Notes: generated by a model not told the origin, from the letters alone. A stretch of DNA of 64,000 nucleotides from Candidatus Pseudobacter hemicellulosilyticus (GCA_029202545.1 CP119311.1:4650001-4714000); one strand, 5' to 3'; counted from the stretch's first letter, positions 54,612-63,499 are shown. Translations and numbers: made by a program.

Positions 54612-56102
54612 ATGCCATCAACCATTCCTTACGATCCAACGCTTGTGCTGGGCAATATTGTTCCCCAGCCCAAACTGGACAACCTGGCCGCCATCAGCGC
54701 CATCCAGGCCACGGCAGATGCAGCAGAGGACAACCTCAACTCGCTCATTGCCCTGAAAAGAAGCATCGATATGACGGTGCAGGAACTGATAGACATGAAC
54801 ATTGATCCCGGCGACCTGATCAAGGAAAGCGCCGAAGTGGGTACCCAGATCCGGGACGCCGCCGTGGATTATGCCAAGAAAAAAGTGGACGCGGAAAAGA
54901 ATATCCAGCCACTCAAAGCCAAGATCCAGGAAACCAGCGATGGGGTAGAGAGCCCCATTGACTACAACAAAACGGAGATAAAGCCGATGGCCCTTTCCTC
55001 CGACTCCCTGAAAATGAACTGCCAGTACTTTGCATTTGATGAAAATCAGCAAAGTTCCCAGACCCACGCCGCCACCGTGGCCGGCTTTGTCAGCGATACG
55101 GTGGATTATTTCGGTGAATCCTATTCCAGTGATGTCCGCACCTCCGCCCAGGAACAGATGAACAGCCAACATGCACGGCACAGTATTGCCGGCACCCTGG
55201 TGGTCAGCGTTACCTGTACCCACCGGCAGGCGCAGGTACTGGCGCCCTTTGTGCTGGATGTGGACAAGGCCGTCCGTGTCTGGAACAAAGTGTACGCCAA
55301 TGACATGATCAAGACCAACAGTCCCACCAACATTGCCCAGGCAGCCGCCCAGATGGACACCGCCAAGGAAAAAGAACTGACCATCCTTTCCGGCGCTACC
55401 TATGGCTCCTGCTTTATTGGTATGGTGCACGTGCTGAACATCACAGACACCACTTCTTCCGAGACCATGTACTCTATTGCAGAATCCATGCAGGCCCAGT
55501 TCAATGTAGGCAGCTGGTTTGCTTCTGAATCCGGTGGCTTTGGCGTGGACAGCAGTTTCTCCAATGACGCCAAGAACCTGCTCAGCTCCCAGAAGATCTC
55601 TTCCCATTGTACCCTGATCACCCTGGGCTCTATCCCCTCCATTAAGTCCAGTGAGGTAGCTATGGCCGTGAAAGGCTTTACGGACGATGACGGCGCCAAA
55701 TCCATGGCCGCCCTGCAGAAGATCCAGAACGCCACCGCAGACGATATCAATACCATTGATTCTTCTGCTACGGCCGCCCGCACCGGCGCCCAGATGATCT
55801 CTATCCAGACCGCCAAAGTGAATGCAGCCCTCAGCGGCCTGTCGGACATCGACAACCAGAACAACAAGATGATTGACACCAATTCCATGATGATTGCCCT
55901 GGACGATTATGTAGACAAATGTCTGGCCGGCAATATTGGTGTACCCATCAACTTCTATGTGAAGCCCATTACCAAATCACAGATTGCACAGATGTGGCTG
56001 AACAAATACTATCCCAACAAGTATAATGCGGCGGGCGCCGGTGATGACACCGCACCTGTACAGCCTCCTGCTCCCGGCGGCGGCACACAGCCCGCTTCTT
56101 AA
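54612..56102 (+). CDS. Unrecognised protein, paralogue A of the 54612-60636 operon
   Basis: 496 residues, no leader. I do not recognise a family. N-terminus STIPYDPTLVLGNI; a helical, probably coiled-coil stretch about 25-110 (many E/K/Q/A heptad-like positions); then a mixed region with CTHRQ at 202-206, YGSCFIGMVHVL at 264-275, SGGFGVDSSF at 307-316, ISSHCTLITLGSIPSI at 329-344, DTNSMMIALDDY at 422-433 and WLNKYYPNK near 462-470, closing with a Gly/Pro-rich tail. The gene at 57425 is a full-length paralogue with the same motifs at almost the same numbers (CTHRQ 202, ISSH 329). The hydrophobic SGATYGSCFIGMVHVL stretch could be a membrane-inserting hairpin. A pore-forming or structural role is possible but not shown. 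Confidence 0.7.
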   Translation: MPSTIPYDPTLVLGNIVPQPKLDNLAAISAIQATADAAEDNLNSLIALKRSIDMTVQELIDMNIDPGDLIKESAEVGTQIRDAAVDYAKKKVDAEKNIQPLKAKIQETSDGVESPIDYNKTEIKPMALSSDSLKMNCQYFAFDENQQSSQTHAATVAGFVSDTVDYFGESYSSDVRTSAQEQMNSQHARHSIAGTLVVSVTCTHRQAQVLAPFVLDVDKAVRVWNKVYANDMIKTNSPTNIAQAAAQMDTAKEKELTILSGATYGSCFIGMVHVLNITDTTSSETMYSIAESMQAQFNVGSWFASESGGFGVDSSFSNDAKNLLSSQKISSHCTLITLGSIPSIKSSEVAMAVKGFTDDDGAKSMAALQKIQNATADDINTIDSSATAARTGAQMISIQTAKVNAALSGLSDIDNQNNKMIDTNSMMIALDDYVDKCLAGNIGVPINFYVKPITKSQIAQMWLNKYYPNKYNAAGAGDDTAPVQPPAPGGGTQPAS

Positions 56103-56191
56103 TCCGCTAATACCATTTGCTCACTGATCAACCTGTTGCCTTCCCGGCAAACGGGAAGGCAACTCATTTTTTATCATTAAACCATTCTGTT

Positions 56192-57391
56192 ATGAGTTAT
56201 TCTAAAGTCCAGTTCATTTCCTGGGAGCTGTATACCGGCCCCGTTAAACCGGCATCTGGGCCCGCCTCGTACCCCGGCATTCAGAACAGCCAGGACAAAA
56301 GGCTGGATACGCTTTCGCAATGCAAGGATATTGAAGCCAGGATCGCTTTTACCGCCAATGCGCTGGAAGCGGCCCATAGCAAGGCAGATCCCGGCGCCAC
56401 TACGCTCAAAGTATTCCTGGCGCCTGAATTCCTGTACCGCGGCGCAGGCGGCGCTTACCTGCATGACCTGATCAATGGCTGGGAAGCCGCAGCCGCACCG
56501 GAGCTGGGACTCACCGCCCCCTTCAATGCCAAATGGAACGGCCTCTTTGGCGGACTCCAGGCACTGGTAGCCAATGATAAGTATAACGACTGGGTCATTG
56601 TCTTCGGCACCGCTATCTCAGCCTCTTTCCCCAGCTTCAAAGATCCGCTCAGTAACAAATACTGGCTGGACAATACCAAGGTGGCAACCGCTTACAATAC
56701 TGCCCTGATCCAGCTGGGCGGCAGCGCAAACACGGCCGTCAACTATGCTTCGCGCAAGCATTATCAGTCGAACATTGATTTCATTGCCTACCATGCCGGC
56801 AATACCAATACCAAATTCCAGGTGGGCAATATCCTGCCGCTGGATCCCAAGGCACTCATCCCTGCCGATGTTTTTGGCGAGCTGGAAGGCAGCGCCGGCT
56901 TCAACCTGGCGCCCGTAGTAGGGGCCGATGGCAGGACCATTGACTTTGGTATCGAGATCTGCCTGGACCATGCACGCAGCAATAATGGAGTAAACCAGTG
57001 GGGGCGGCTGCGTACCGCCAACCAGAACGTACGGATCCAGCTGGTGCCCTCCGGCGGTATGTCGTTGGTAGATGCTTCCATCCGCCTGCAACCCAACGGG
57101 GCCGCAGGCGCCAGTCCGCATTCCTATGCCTTTAATGTGGACGGCCTCAACAATCTCAGCCCTGCAAGCGCCGGCTCACACACACAGATCTGGAATGCCG
57201 GCAATAACGGAGCTGCCGTACCGCTTGCCAACAAACTGTACACCGCCAGCAGCGGTGCTGCGCTGGCCCATACCCAGGTAGTGCCGGTAGCCGGCAGCGT
57301 TACCACACCCAATGCCGGAACAGTGGCTGCTGCCACACTCTGGCAGAAAGGCGCCGGCGCCGTACGCGTGGTGGATCCGCTGCCACTCTAA
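56192..57391 (+). CDS. Nitrilase-superfamily-like (carbon-nitrogen hydrolase) protein
   Basis: 399 residues from the ATG at 56192 (a start at 56117 lacks support). It is not a standard nitrilase in length, but the Glu-Lys-Cys triad appears in the right order in family-like contexts: Glu79 in KVFLAPEFLYRG, Lys189 in ASRKHYQSN and Cys257 in DFGIEICLDHARS. VIVFGTAIS at 134-143 is the strand-rich core. The family hydrolyses or condenses C-N bonds (amides, nitriles). It sits between the two paralogous unknown genes (gaps of 89 and 33 bases), which suggests a joint role. No export signal. The longer loops mean the substrate is unlike known members. Confidence 0.65.
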   Translation: MSYSKVQFISWELYTGPVKPASGPASYPGIQNSQDKRLDTLSQCKDIEARIAFTANALEAAHSKADPGATTLKVFLAPEFLYRGAGGAYLHDLINGWEAAAAPELGLTAPFNAKWNGLFGGLQALVANDKYNDWVIVFGTAISASFPSFKDPLSNKYWLDNTKVATAYNTALIQLGGSANTAVNYASRKHYQSNIDFIAYHAGNTNTKFQVGNILPLDPKALIPADVFGELEGSAGFNLAPVVGADGRTIDFGIEICLDHARSNNGVNQWGRLRTANQNVRIQLVPSGGMSLVDASIRLQPNGAAGASPHSYAFNVDGLNNLSPASAGSHTQIWNAGNNGAAVPLANKLYTASSGAALAHTQVVPVAGSVTTPNAGTVAAATLWQKGAGAVRVVDPLPL

Positions 57392-57424
57392 ACAAATAAC
57401 ACTCATCCTTTAAATCTGCTTCCA

Positions 57425-58846
57425 GTGTCATCATCCATTCCATACGACCATCCCTCGCTGGTACTCGGTAATATAGCCGACAGCCGCGTCCTCCAATTGC
57501 TACAGCAAAGCGCCGGCTTCCAGGCAAAAACGGATGCCGCCAGGGAAAAAATGAACTCGCTGATCCAGATGAAACGCAGTCTGGCCATGACCATCAACGA
57601 ACTCACGGATCTCAATGTGGAGGTGACCGACCTGAAAGCAAAGATCAGCGAGCTGGACACCGAGATCACGGCCGCCGCCACCGGCTTCATGAACACCGCC
57701 ATGGCCGGAGAGACCGGTATCCAGCAGCTGAGAACGCAGCTCTATGAGCTGGAGCCGGGAGATCCGCTGGAAAGTCCTGTAGACTTTTCCGGCAGTAAGA
57801 TCACCCGGCTTCCGCTTGCTGCGGAATCCCTGAAACTGGATGTCCAGTATTTTTCTTTCGGCAGTAACCAGGAGGACGATACCATGTCCAGCATTGAAAA
57901 ATACATCCGAGAATCCACCGCCAACCTTGGCGCCCGATCCGGCGAAGTGGCTACTACCGCCACCGCCCAGCTCAGCCGCCAGCGGCAGAACCACCAGGTA
58001 TCCGGCACCCTCATTATTACCGCCAGCTGTACCCACCGGCAGGTGGCAATGCTGGAACCCTGCCTGCTGGATACCGACAAATCCATGGCCACCTGGAACC
58101 GGCTCTTTCCGCAGGATGCTTTCCCCATCCATGATCCCGAAGCCATGAAGGAACAGTCCGGCAAAACGGCTACTGCCGGCGCCGAAGCACAGCTCAGTAT
58201 TTTATCAGGCGTGGTCTATGGCTCTGCATTTGTGGGCATGGTCCACCTGCTGCAAAAAGACCTGACGGATAGCGGCCCCACCGAGGAACAGGCCCTGCAG
58301 TTGCAGGAACGCCTGCGCGTTGGCGGCTGGCTGGAAAATGCAGCGGGCGGTTTTGGTATCAATAATTCCGTCATGCAGGAAGTAAAACAGTTCCTCAGCA
58401 CCCAAAGCATCAGTTCGCATGTAAGCCTGGTGGTCATGGGGGCTATCCCATCCATTGCCAGCAGCCAGCTCAAAGCCGGCGTCCGCAGCCTGGCAAAGCC
58501 AGATGCAGGCGAACTGGAAGGCATGCTGAGCAGGCTGAATCCTTCAGGTTCCACTGAATCCGTTAATACCGGCGCTGAAACAGCCAGGGCCGGGAACCAG
58601 CTGCTGGAATGGCAATCCACCAATATCCGCAGCATATTGCAGGAACTGGGCAATATTGACCATGGCTCCAACCAGGTGCTGGATGTCAACTCTATGATGG
58701 AGGCTTTTGAGAATTACCTGACAGTGATTAACCAGGACGACAGTACAGGTATGCCTATCCGCTTTTTCCTGAAAACGGTATCCCGTCAGCAATTGCTGCA
58801 AGCCTGGATCGACAAATATTACCCGCCTAAACCTACCAACGCATGA
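57425..58846 (+). CDS. Unrecognised protein, paralogue B of the 54612-60636 operon
   Basis: 473 residues with a GTG start. A full-length paralogue of the gene at 54612: SSSIPYDHPSLVLGNI start, helical/coiled-coil segment about 30-110, CTHRQ at 202-206, YGSAFVGMVHLL at 265-276, AGGFGINNS at 307-315, ISSHVSLVVMGAIPSI at 329-344, DVNSMMEAFENY at 420-431 and WIDKYYPPK near 461-469. It lacks paralogue A's Gly/Pro tail. The stop overlaps the start of the lysozyme gene (ATGA), so the two are translated together. Two related but different subunits suggest a hetero-oligomer. Function unknown. Confidence 0.7.
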   Translation: MSSSIPYDHPSLVLGNIADSRVLQLLQQSAGFQAKTDAAREKMNSLIQMKRSLAMTINELTDLNVEVTDLKAKISELDTEITAAATGFMNTAMAGETGIQQLRTQLYELEPGDPLESPVDFSGSKITRLPLAAESLKLDVQYFSFGSNQEDDTMSSIEKYIRESTANLGARSGEVATTATAQLSRQRQNHQVSGTLIITASCTHRQVAMLEPCLLDTDKSMATWNRLFPQDAFPIHDPEAMKEQSGKTATAGAEAQLSILSGVVYGSAFVGMVHLLQKDLTDSGPTEEQALQLQERLRVGGWLENAAGGFGINNSVMQEVKQFLSTQSISSHVSLVVMGAIPSIASSQLKAGVRSLAKPDAGELEGMLSRLNPSGSTESVNTGAETARAGNQLLEWQSTNIRSILQELGNIDHGSNQVLDVNSMMEAFENYLTVINQDDSTGMPIRFFLKTVSRQQLLQAWIDKYYPPKPTNA

Positions 58847-60636
58847 ACCATTCCCTTCTCCTGATAATGGGCCTGCTGCCCCTTTTCCTGGCCGCAGTGC
58901 TGCTGACCGGACGCTGGCTGAAACAAAGGTCCCAGGCCCGCCGCCAGGCAGCTATCCTGCAGCAATGGGCGCAGCAGCTGCAGTTGCTGGGCCAGGATTG
59001 TGAACAATGTTACCGGCAATCGGTAAGCCTGCAACAAAGCTACTCGCCGGGATATGGCGCCGGTTTTACCGGCAGTCCTTTACTGGACAATGGCCGGCAG
59101 CTGCTGGCCGGTATTCACCCCGCCGGCTGGCTGCAGCAATATGCCCCACTGCTGTCGCTTCCCGGCGCCCCATACGTGATCAGTGCGCTGACAAGGCTGC
59201 TGTACCAGCTGCAGCAAAGGGAGCAGGCTATCCGCGACCTGATTAGTAAGGACTGGGACGACTATACCACACAACGGAAATTATTTTTTAGCAATATCCA
59301 GGACCTTATCCACCTGTATGATGAACTGCGGGAATTTGTCAAAGGCAAAAACCTCAACCAGGATGCCGTAGAATGGGTACGCGCTTTCCTGCAATTATTT
59401 GATCAGTGGCTGCGCAACGGTGCAGGCAAGGAAATGGAACAATTGCAGCAGGAGATAGTAGAAAAGATCATCACCCTGAACAAAACACAGCCCGGCAATC
59501 CATTCAGCAGCCGGACCAATGAAAAAGCCCTGCGCTGTCAGTTTGCAGCAGCTACCATCAACAGGCTGGACAATACCTTATTGCAGTACTGGCAATCCTA
59601 TAACCAGTCCTGGAAAACAGCAGCAAGGCTAAGCCGGAAGCTGGCAGCTGCAGGTTCACCGGTAGCTCCGGGAATGGCTGCATCCGGGACATGGACGGCT
59701 GTCACTGCTACAGCAGGTAAGAGCAGATCAGGGCAGCGGGCCCTTTTGCCTATTGACAGGTGGACACCAGGTCTGGTTTCCCAACAGCAACATAGAAAAG
59801 GGTGGGGGCGATGGGCCATAGCCGGAGGTTGCCTGGCCCTGCTGCTGGCAGGGGCCCTGTACCTCCACAACCATCGGGACCAGGTAATAACCGCCAGGCC
59901 ATTGCCGGCTACAATCCGCCAACCGGCTGCGGACACAACGGCTGGGAAGCGGGGAACAACCGTGCAGCCAAAACAGGACAGCCTGCTGCTTAAATTTGAA
60001 CCATTGACACGGATCCACGGACTGGATATTTCCAAATACCAGGGCGAGCTCCTGTCCGGACTGCATGGGCAGCACCAGCTCAGCTTCGTGATCTGTAAAG
60101 CCACCGAAGGAAGCACTTATATAGATCCGGAGTTCCACCACAACTGGAAACGATTACCAGCCATGGGACTGGTCCGCGGCGCTTACCATTTTTACAGGAG
60201 TACTGATGCCCCCGAAGTGCAGGCCCTTCATTTTTTACAGGTCATTGGCCGGCTGAACGCTACCGATATGCCACCCGTACTGGATATTGAGGACGGCAGC
60301 CTGCACCATACCGTCTCGGCCGACAGCCTCCAGGAGCGGCTGCTGCGTTTTTTGCAGTTGGTGGAAAGAGAAACCGGTTGCCGGCCCATTCTCTATACCA
60401 GCCGCTATTTTGCCAATACCTACCTGCAGCTGCCCGTCTTTGCCCGGTATCCTTTATGGGTAGCCGATTATTCCAGCAGGCTGCGTCCCAGGATACCGGA
60501 GGCCTGGGCCCGGCAGGGCGCGCATTTCTGGCAAAAGGAAGACAGCCTGCATATAGGATCTGTAATAACAGACTTTGACCTGTTCAATGGGGACGGTGCT
60601 GCTTTTGTCCGGTTCCTCCGGCAACGGGGACACTGA
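58843..60636 (+). CDS. Two-TM protein with C-terminal GH25 lysozyme domain
   Basis: 597 residues. Membrane helix 1 at about 4-22, followed by a basic stretch (RWLKQRSQARR); a helical region of about 300 residues without a known domain; membrane helix 2 at about 324-341, preceded by HRKGWGR; then GH25 (about 390-597). GH25 landmarks are HGLDISKYQG (Asp395), FVICKATEGSTYIDPEF, GAYHFYRSTD, PPVLDIED (Asp481 and Glu483, the likely catalytic pair) and WVADYS. By the positive-inside rule the middle lies in the cytoplasm and the lysozyme in the periplasm, where it would cut peptidoglycan. It overlaps paralogue B by 4 bases, so it is part of the same operon. GH25 cleaves the MurNAc-GlcNAc bond. Confidence 0.85.
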   Translation: MNHSLLLIMGLLPLFLAAVLLTGRWLKQRSQARRQAAILQQWAQQLQLLGQDCEQCYRQSVSLQQSYSPGYGAGFTGSPLLDNGRQLLAGIHPAGWLQQYAPLLSLPGAPYVISALTRLLYQLQQREQAIRDLISKDWDDYTTQRKLFFSNIQDLIHLYDELREFVKGKNLNQDAVEWVRAFLQLFDQWLRNGAGKEMEQLQQEIVEKIITLNKTQPGNPFSSRTNEKALRCQFAAATINRLDNTLLQYWQSYNQSWKTAARLSRKLAAAGSPVAPGMAASGTWTAVTATAGKSRSGQRALLPIDRWTPGLVSQQQHRKGWGRWAIAGGCLALLLAGALYLHNHRDQVITARPLPATIRQPAADTTAGKRGTTVQPKQDSLLLKFEPLTRIHGLDISKYQGELLSGLHGQHQLSFVICKATEGSTYIDPEFHHNWKRLPAMGLVRGAYHFYRSTDAPEVQALHFLQVIGRLNATDMPPVLDIEDGSLHHTVSADSLQERLLRFLQLVERETGCRPILYTSRYFANTYLQLPVFARYPLWVADYSSRLRPRIPEAWARQGAHFWQKEDSLHIGSVITDFDLFNGDGAAFVRFLRQRGH

Positions 60637-60819
60637 CAGACCGGCCAACAATAAACTGCCCGGACAGGCAGGGTATAAGGGAAATTGTAACCAGGAAAAA
60701 CTTACGGTTACATATAACCTTAATAGCATTTATTCTTCAAATCCTGTATACAGAAGGATATATATCTTATAATTTATTGTCACAGATCAAGACCGTAAAA
60801 CCGGTAAAATATAACGGCT

Positions 60820-60860
60820 CCGGTCAAACTATTGCCAGTCAATCGTTTGACCGGGTTTTT
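60820..60860 (+). terminator. Possible terminator of the GH25 operon
   Basis: CCGGTCAAAC (60820-60829) and GTTTGACCGG (60845-60854) form a perfect 10-bp stem with a 15-base loop, followed by GTTTTTCC. It lies about 185 bases beyond the lysozyme stop. The loop is longer than usual. Confidence 0.55.
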
Positions 60861-60956
60861 CCTTTAATGGTATATTTTTTCTCCGTTACTGGTCGTTTTA
60901 CTTTCCAACATTTGCAGCGATTTCCATTGCAGATACCCGTTACCGACAGACTGTGT

Positions 60957-60964
60957 TATCTTTG
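60957..60964 (+). promoter_or_regulatory. Candidate -7 element of the HmuY-like operon
   Basis: TATCTTTG, a full match to TAnnTTTG, 143 bases upstream of the ATG at 61107, implying a long leader. No matching -33 TTTG at the normal distance. Confidence 0.35.
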
Positions 60965-61106
60965 CCAAACAATGCCGCCCGGCTGACCCTCTTCTGGCGG
61001 CGCACAGTTTACCGGCCTATGCTTCCCGGAAGCTGCACCCCGCAGCAGACCCGTGAAAGAATATCCGGTTAAGGTTACAGGTTGCCCTATCTGTCAAATC
61101 AAGCAA

Positions 61107-61874
61107 ATGAAAACAACAAACCATACCGGTACCTGCCGGTCCTATGGCGCCTGCATGGTATTGCTGGTGCTGGCCTTATGCTATTCCTGTACAAAAGATA
61201 CAGCCACCCGGGACGTTAACGAACCACCTCCGGGAGATACGGCAGTCAATACAGGCCTGTTCTATAAGCTGCAGCGGGTAGAGAATTTTGCCGGCGATAC
61301 GGCCTATGACGGTGCGCCTGACGGCATCCGCTCCGCTATGTATTTCAGCCTGGAACGCAAGGAGTCTGTACCTAAGTTATACCAGAAGTCGAGCCATTGG
61401 GACCTGGTCTTCCACAGCATCTTCAACTCTTCTATAGGTTGTAACAACGGGAAGGACGCCACGCCCAGTTCTCATGGCGCCGGCGGCAACGGTATTGGCG
61501 GTATCACCATCCTGGCGAAGGACTTTGACCAGGTGACTGATATTCCCACAGACGCTGAAATAAAAGGCAATGGTGGCGTTGGCCTGGATGAGGCCGGCAA
61601 CTATGGTTATGGATTAGGCTGGTGCCTCTATGATTTTGGTGGCACCATCAAAGGAGATGGCAGTTATAACAAAAGCCATGTCTGTTACGCCCTGCCTGAA
61701 AGGACCATCATAGTACGGACAGCTAAAGGTCATTATGCCAAGATCCGGATGATCAGCATCTATAAGAATGCATTCAGCCCGGAACAATGGCTGCGGAACG
61801 TGCCCGCTCCCTATTTCACTTTTGAGTACCTGATGGTGCCCAAAGGAAGCACCCGATTTGAACTGAAGCCATAA
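61107..61874 (+). CDS. HmuY-like lipoprotein
   Basis: 255 residues from the ATG at 61107; the frame upstream to 61053 lacks a leader. Lipobox LALCYSCTKD. The body resembles HmuY-type beta proteins: FYKLQRVENFAGDTAYDG, MYFSLERKESVP, HWDLVFHSIFNSSIG and the C-terminal FTFEYLMVPKGSTRFEL. HmuY lipoproteins take heme from host or environmental proteins at the surface; many Bacteroidota homologues have other ligands. No TonB receptor lies nearby within the window. The family call is by pattern only. First of four lipoprotein genes in a row. Confidence 0.6.
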   Translation: MKTTNHTGTCRSYGACMVLLVLALCYSCTKDTATRDVNEPPPGDTAVNTGLFYKLQRVENFAGDTAYDGAPDGIRSAMYFSLERKESVPKLYQKSSHWDLVFHSIFNSSIGCNNGKDATPSSHGAGGNGIGGITILAKDFDQVTDIPTDAEIKGNGGVGLDEAGNYGYGLGWCLYDFGGTIKGDGSYNKSHVCYALPERTIIVRTAKGHYAKIRMISIYKNAFSPEQWLRNVPAPYFTFEYLMVPKGSTRFELKP

Positions 61875-61898
61875 ATCACCCATATAGAATCAATCAAC

Positions 61899-62642
61899 AT
61901 GAATCAACTGAACATCAAACGGAATTATTTTTTTCTGGTATTGGCCGGCCTGCTGGCGGCAGGCAGCTGCACCAGGGAAGTGGATAACTGGATCAATAAA
62001 GAAGCGGACACCATCTATGATACCCTGAGTTCCTTGCCCGGCAACCGGATTCTGGCCTTCCAGGTGACCAACCTGGTGGAAACAGAAGAACGCATCTACA
62101 GCAGCATTGACGACAGCGCAAAGACCATCACGGTATACCTGCCGGCCTATTATGGACTGGGCGTTATCCAGCCGGAGATCAGCCTGCCTGCCGGCAGTGC
62201 TGTCAGCCCGGACCCTGATCTGCCAATACCGGTATTTTATGAAACCCCTGCCCAATATACTGTTACGGCCGCCAATGGCGCCAGTACTACCTATAAGGTA
62301 GAAATTATAGTACAGCAGGCGGCACTGCTGGTAGATGAGCTGTCCTCCGCCACCAAAACATATGTATTCCGGATGCGGACAAGGCCGGGGGGCAGCGTTA
62401 CCATTACAGGCGACAATATCATTCCGCTTTATTCCATTACCAGCGCCTACCTGATAGATGATCAGGGCAGGGAAGTGATGAAACTGGCGGAACTGCAATC
62501 CGGCTCCGCCAACACATCAGAGACCATCAGGTATATCATGCCCTATGCGGGTGATAATATTCCTGTGGGCCTCTACTACCTGGAACTGAGGAGCTACGCG
62601 CTCACCAGACGCATGCAATACCCTATTCAGCTGACCCTTTAA
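61899..62642 (+). CDS. Surface lipoprotein with Bacteroidota Ig-like (DUF5018-like) domain
   Basis: 247 residues, lipobox LLAAGSCTRE. Residues about 50-140 carry the pattern NRILAFQVTNLVETEERIYSSIDD ... ITVYLPAYYGLGVIQPEISLP ... ATYTVTAANGASTTYKVE of the DUF5018-like group; a second Ig-like/TIG part follows. Shares the domain with the partial gene at 63586. Starts 24 bases after the HmuY-like gene. Function unknown, probably a surface binding protein. Confidence 0.6.
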   Translation: MNQLNIKRNYFFLVLAGLLAAGSCTREVDNWINKEADTIYDTLSSLPGNRILAFQVTNLVETEERIYSSIDDSAKTITVYLPAYYGLGVIQPEISLPAGSAVSPDPDLPIPVFYETPAQYTVTAANGASTTYKVEIIVQQAALLVDELSSATKTYVFRMRTRPGGSVTITGDNIIPLYSITSAYLIDDQGREVMKLAELQSGSANTSETIRYIMPYAGDNIPVGLYYLELRSYALTRRMQYPIQLTL

Positions 62643-62752
62643 ACAGACAACATCCGGCCGGCTGCACATAGCGCCGGCACAGTTCATAGTGCAGTTTTAT
62701 TTTGTCATTTCTCCCTATGGGGACATTAACATTAAACCTAAAATTATCTATT

Positions 62753-63499
62753 ATGAAAATTAACATCCTGACAATAGCAGCAGTGATCCTGCTGGCTACC
62801 GCTTGTGATAAAAAGGTACAGGACAAAACAGCCCAGGCCGGGGAGCTGTCTGCCGAGAAGGCCAGCCAAAGCCAGCAATCCCTGCTGCTGAGTGATTGTG
62901 ATTGCTGTCCTCCAGGGTCTAATTCCCTGTATTTTGATGCCAACCTGAGCGATGCAAATTCAGGCAGGTATGATCTGTGGACTCCTCAAAAGGATACCCT
63001 TTGCGAGGATGGTCTGATCCTGACCTTTGAAGGACAATTTGGCTCCTTTATTCGTGTGGATGGCACCTGGGCCATGGCCACCATTCCCCAGGCTACCGGT
63101 GACAACTGGTGTAATAATATCCTGCCTGCGCTTTCCCTGCGCTGCGGTAATACCACTACCTCTCCTTACTCCAATGCGCCTACCTCATATGGACCACCTA
63201 CCGGGACCATTTCCAGCGTAATAGGCATCAATGGTGCGCTGAACCTTGGGATGGTTACCTATGGCTATGGACTTGGTTATTATGATTACGCATTCCCGGG
63301 CGCCACGCCTTCCATCCACAGTGATATTGTGATCTGGAAGAATTGCGGCGGAACAACCGGCCCCTGCATCACGCCGGCAGCCGGATACAAGGCTTACAGG
63401 ATCCATGTATCAGATATAGATCCACAGAAGATCAACGGTGTATGGGATTCCGAGATCTCCTACTCCTGGGAATGTATCACTATCCCAACCTGTTTATAG
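62753..63499 (+). CDS. Cysteine-containing lipoprotein, unknown family
   Basis: 248 residues from the ATG at 62753 (longer frame to 62702 lacks a leader). Lipobox LLATACDKK. The mature chain begins with a Gln/Ser-rich linker and then SDCDCCPPGSNSLYF; other cysteines follow, suggesting disulfides. A YGYGLGYYDYAF segment resembles NYGYGLGWCLYDF of the HmuY-like protein two genes upstream, so this may be a diverged relative. No known domain recognised. Confidence 0.55.
   Translation: MKINILTIAAVILLATACDKKVQDKTAQAGELSAEKASQSQQSLLLSDCDCCPPGSNSLYFDANLSDANSGRYDLWTPQKDTLCEDGLILTFEGQFGSFIRVDGTWAMATIPQATGDNWCNNILPALSLRCGNTTTSPYSNAPTSYGPPTGTISSVIGINGALNLGMVTYGYGLGYYDYAFPGATPSIHSDIVIWKNCGGTTGPCITPAAGYKAYRIHVSDIDPQKINGVWDSEISYSWECITIPTCL

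Larger units (their letters stand above)
60637..61106 (+). other. 470-base gap with promoter and terminator signals
   Basis: No convincing gene. It holds a hairpin with T-run (60820-60860) that may end the lysozyme operon, and a full -7 match TATCTTTG at 60957-60964 that probably serves the lipoprotein genes starting at 61107. The short frames here lack homology and are ignored. Confidence 0.5.

Noticed and set aside
54428..54625. N-terminal extension of the small PCPPLC protein to 54625
   Set aside because: It would overlap the start of the divergent 54612 gene and run through the shared promoter; residues are not family-like before the ATG at 54427.
54612..60636. Phage lysis cassette or prophage remnant
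   Set aside because: There is a GH25 lysozyme, but no holin, integrase, capsid, tail or packaging genes, and base composition looks like the neighbours.
54612..60636. Contractile injection or type VI secretion locus
   Set aside because: No sheath, tube, baseplate, ATPase or VgrG/PAAR-like genes can be recognised in the flanks.
60777..60986. 69-codon frame after the lysozyme
   Set aside because: It spans the 10-bp hairpin terminator and the TATCTTTG element and has no leader, motif or ribosome-binding site.
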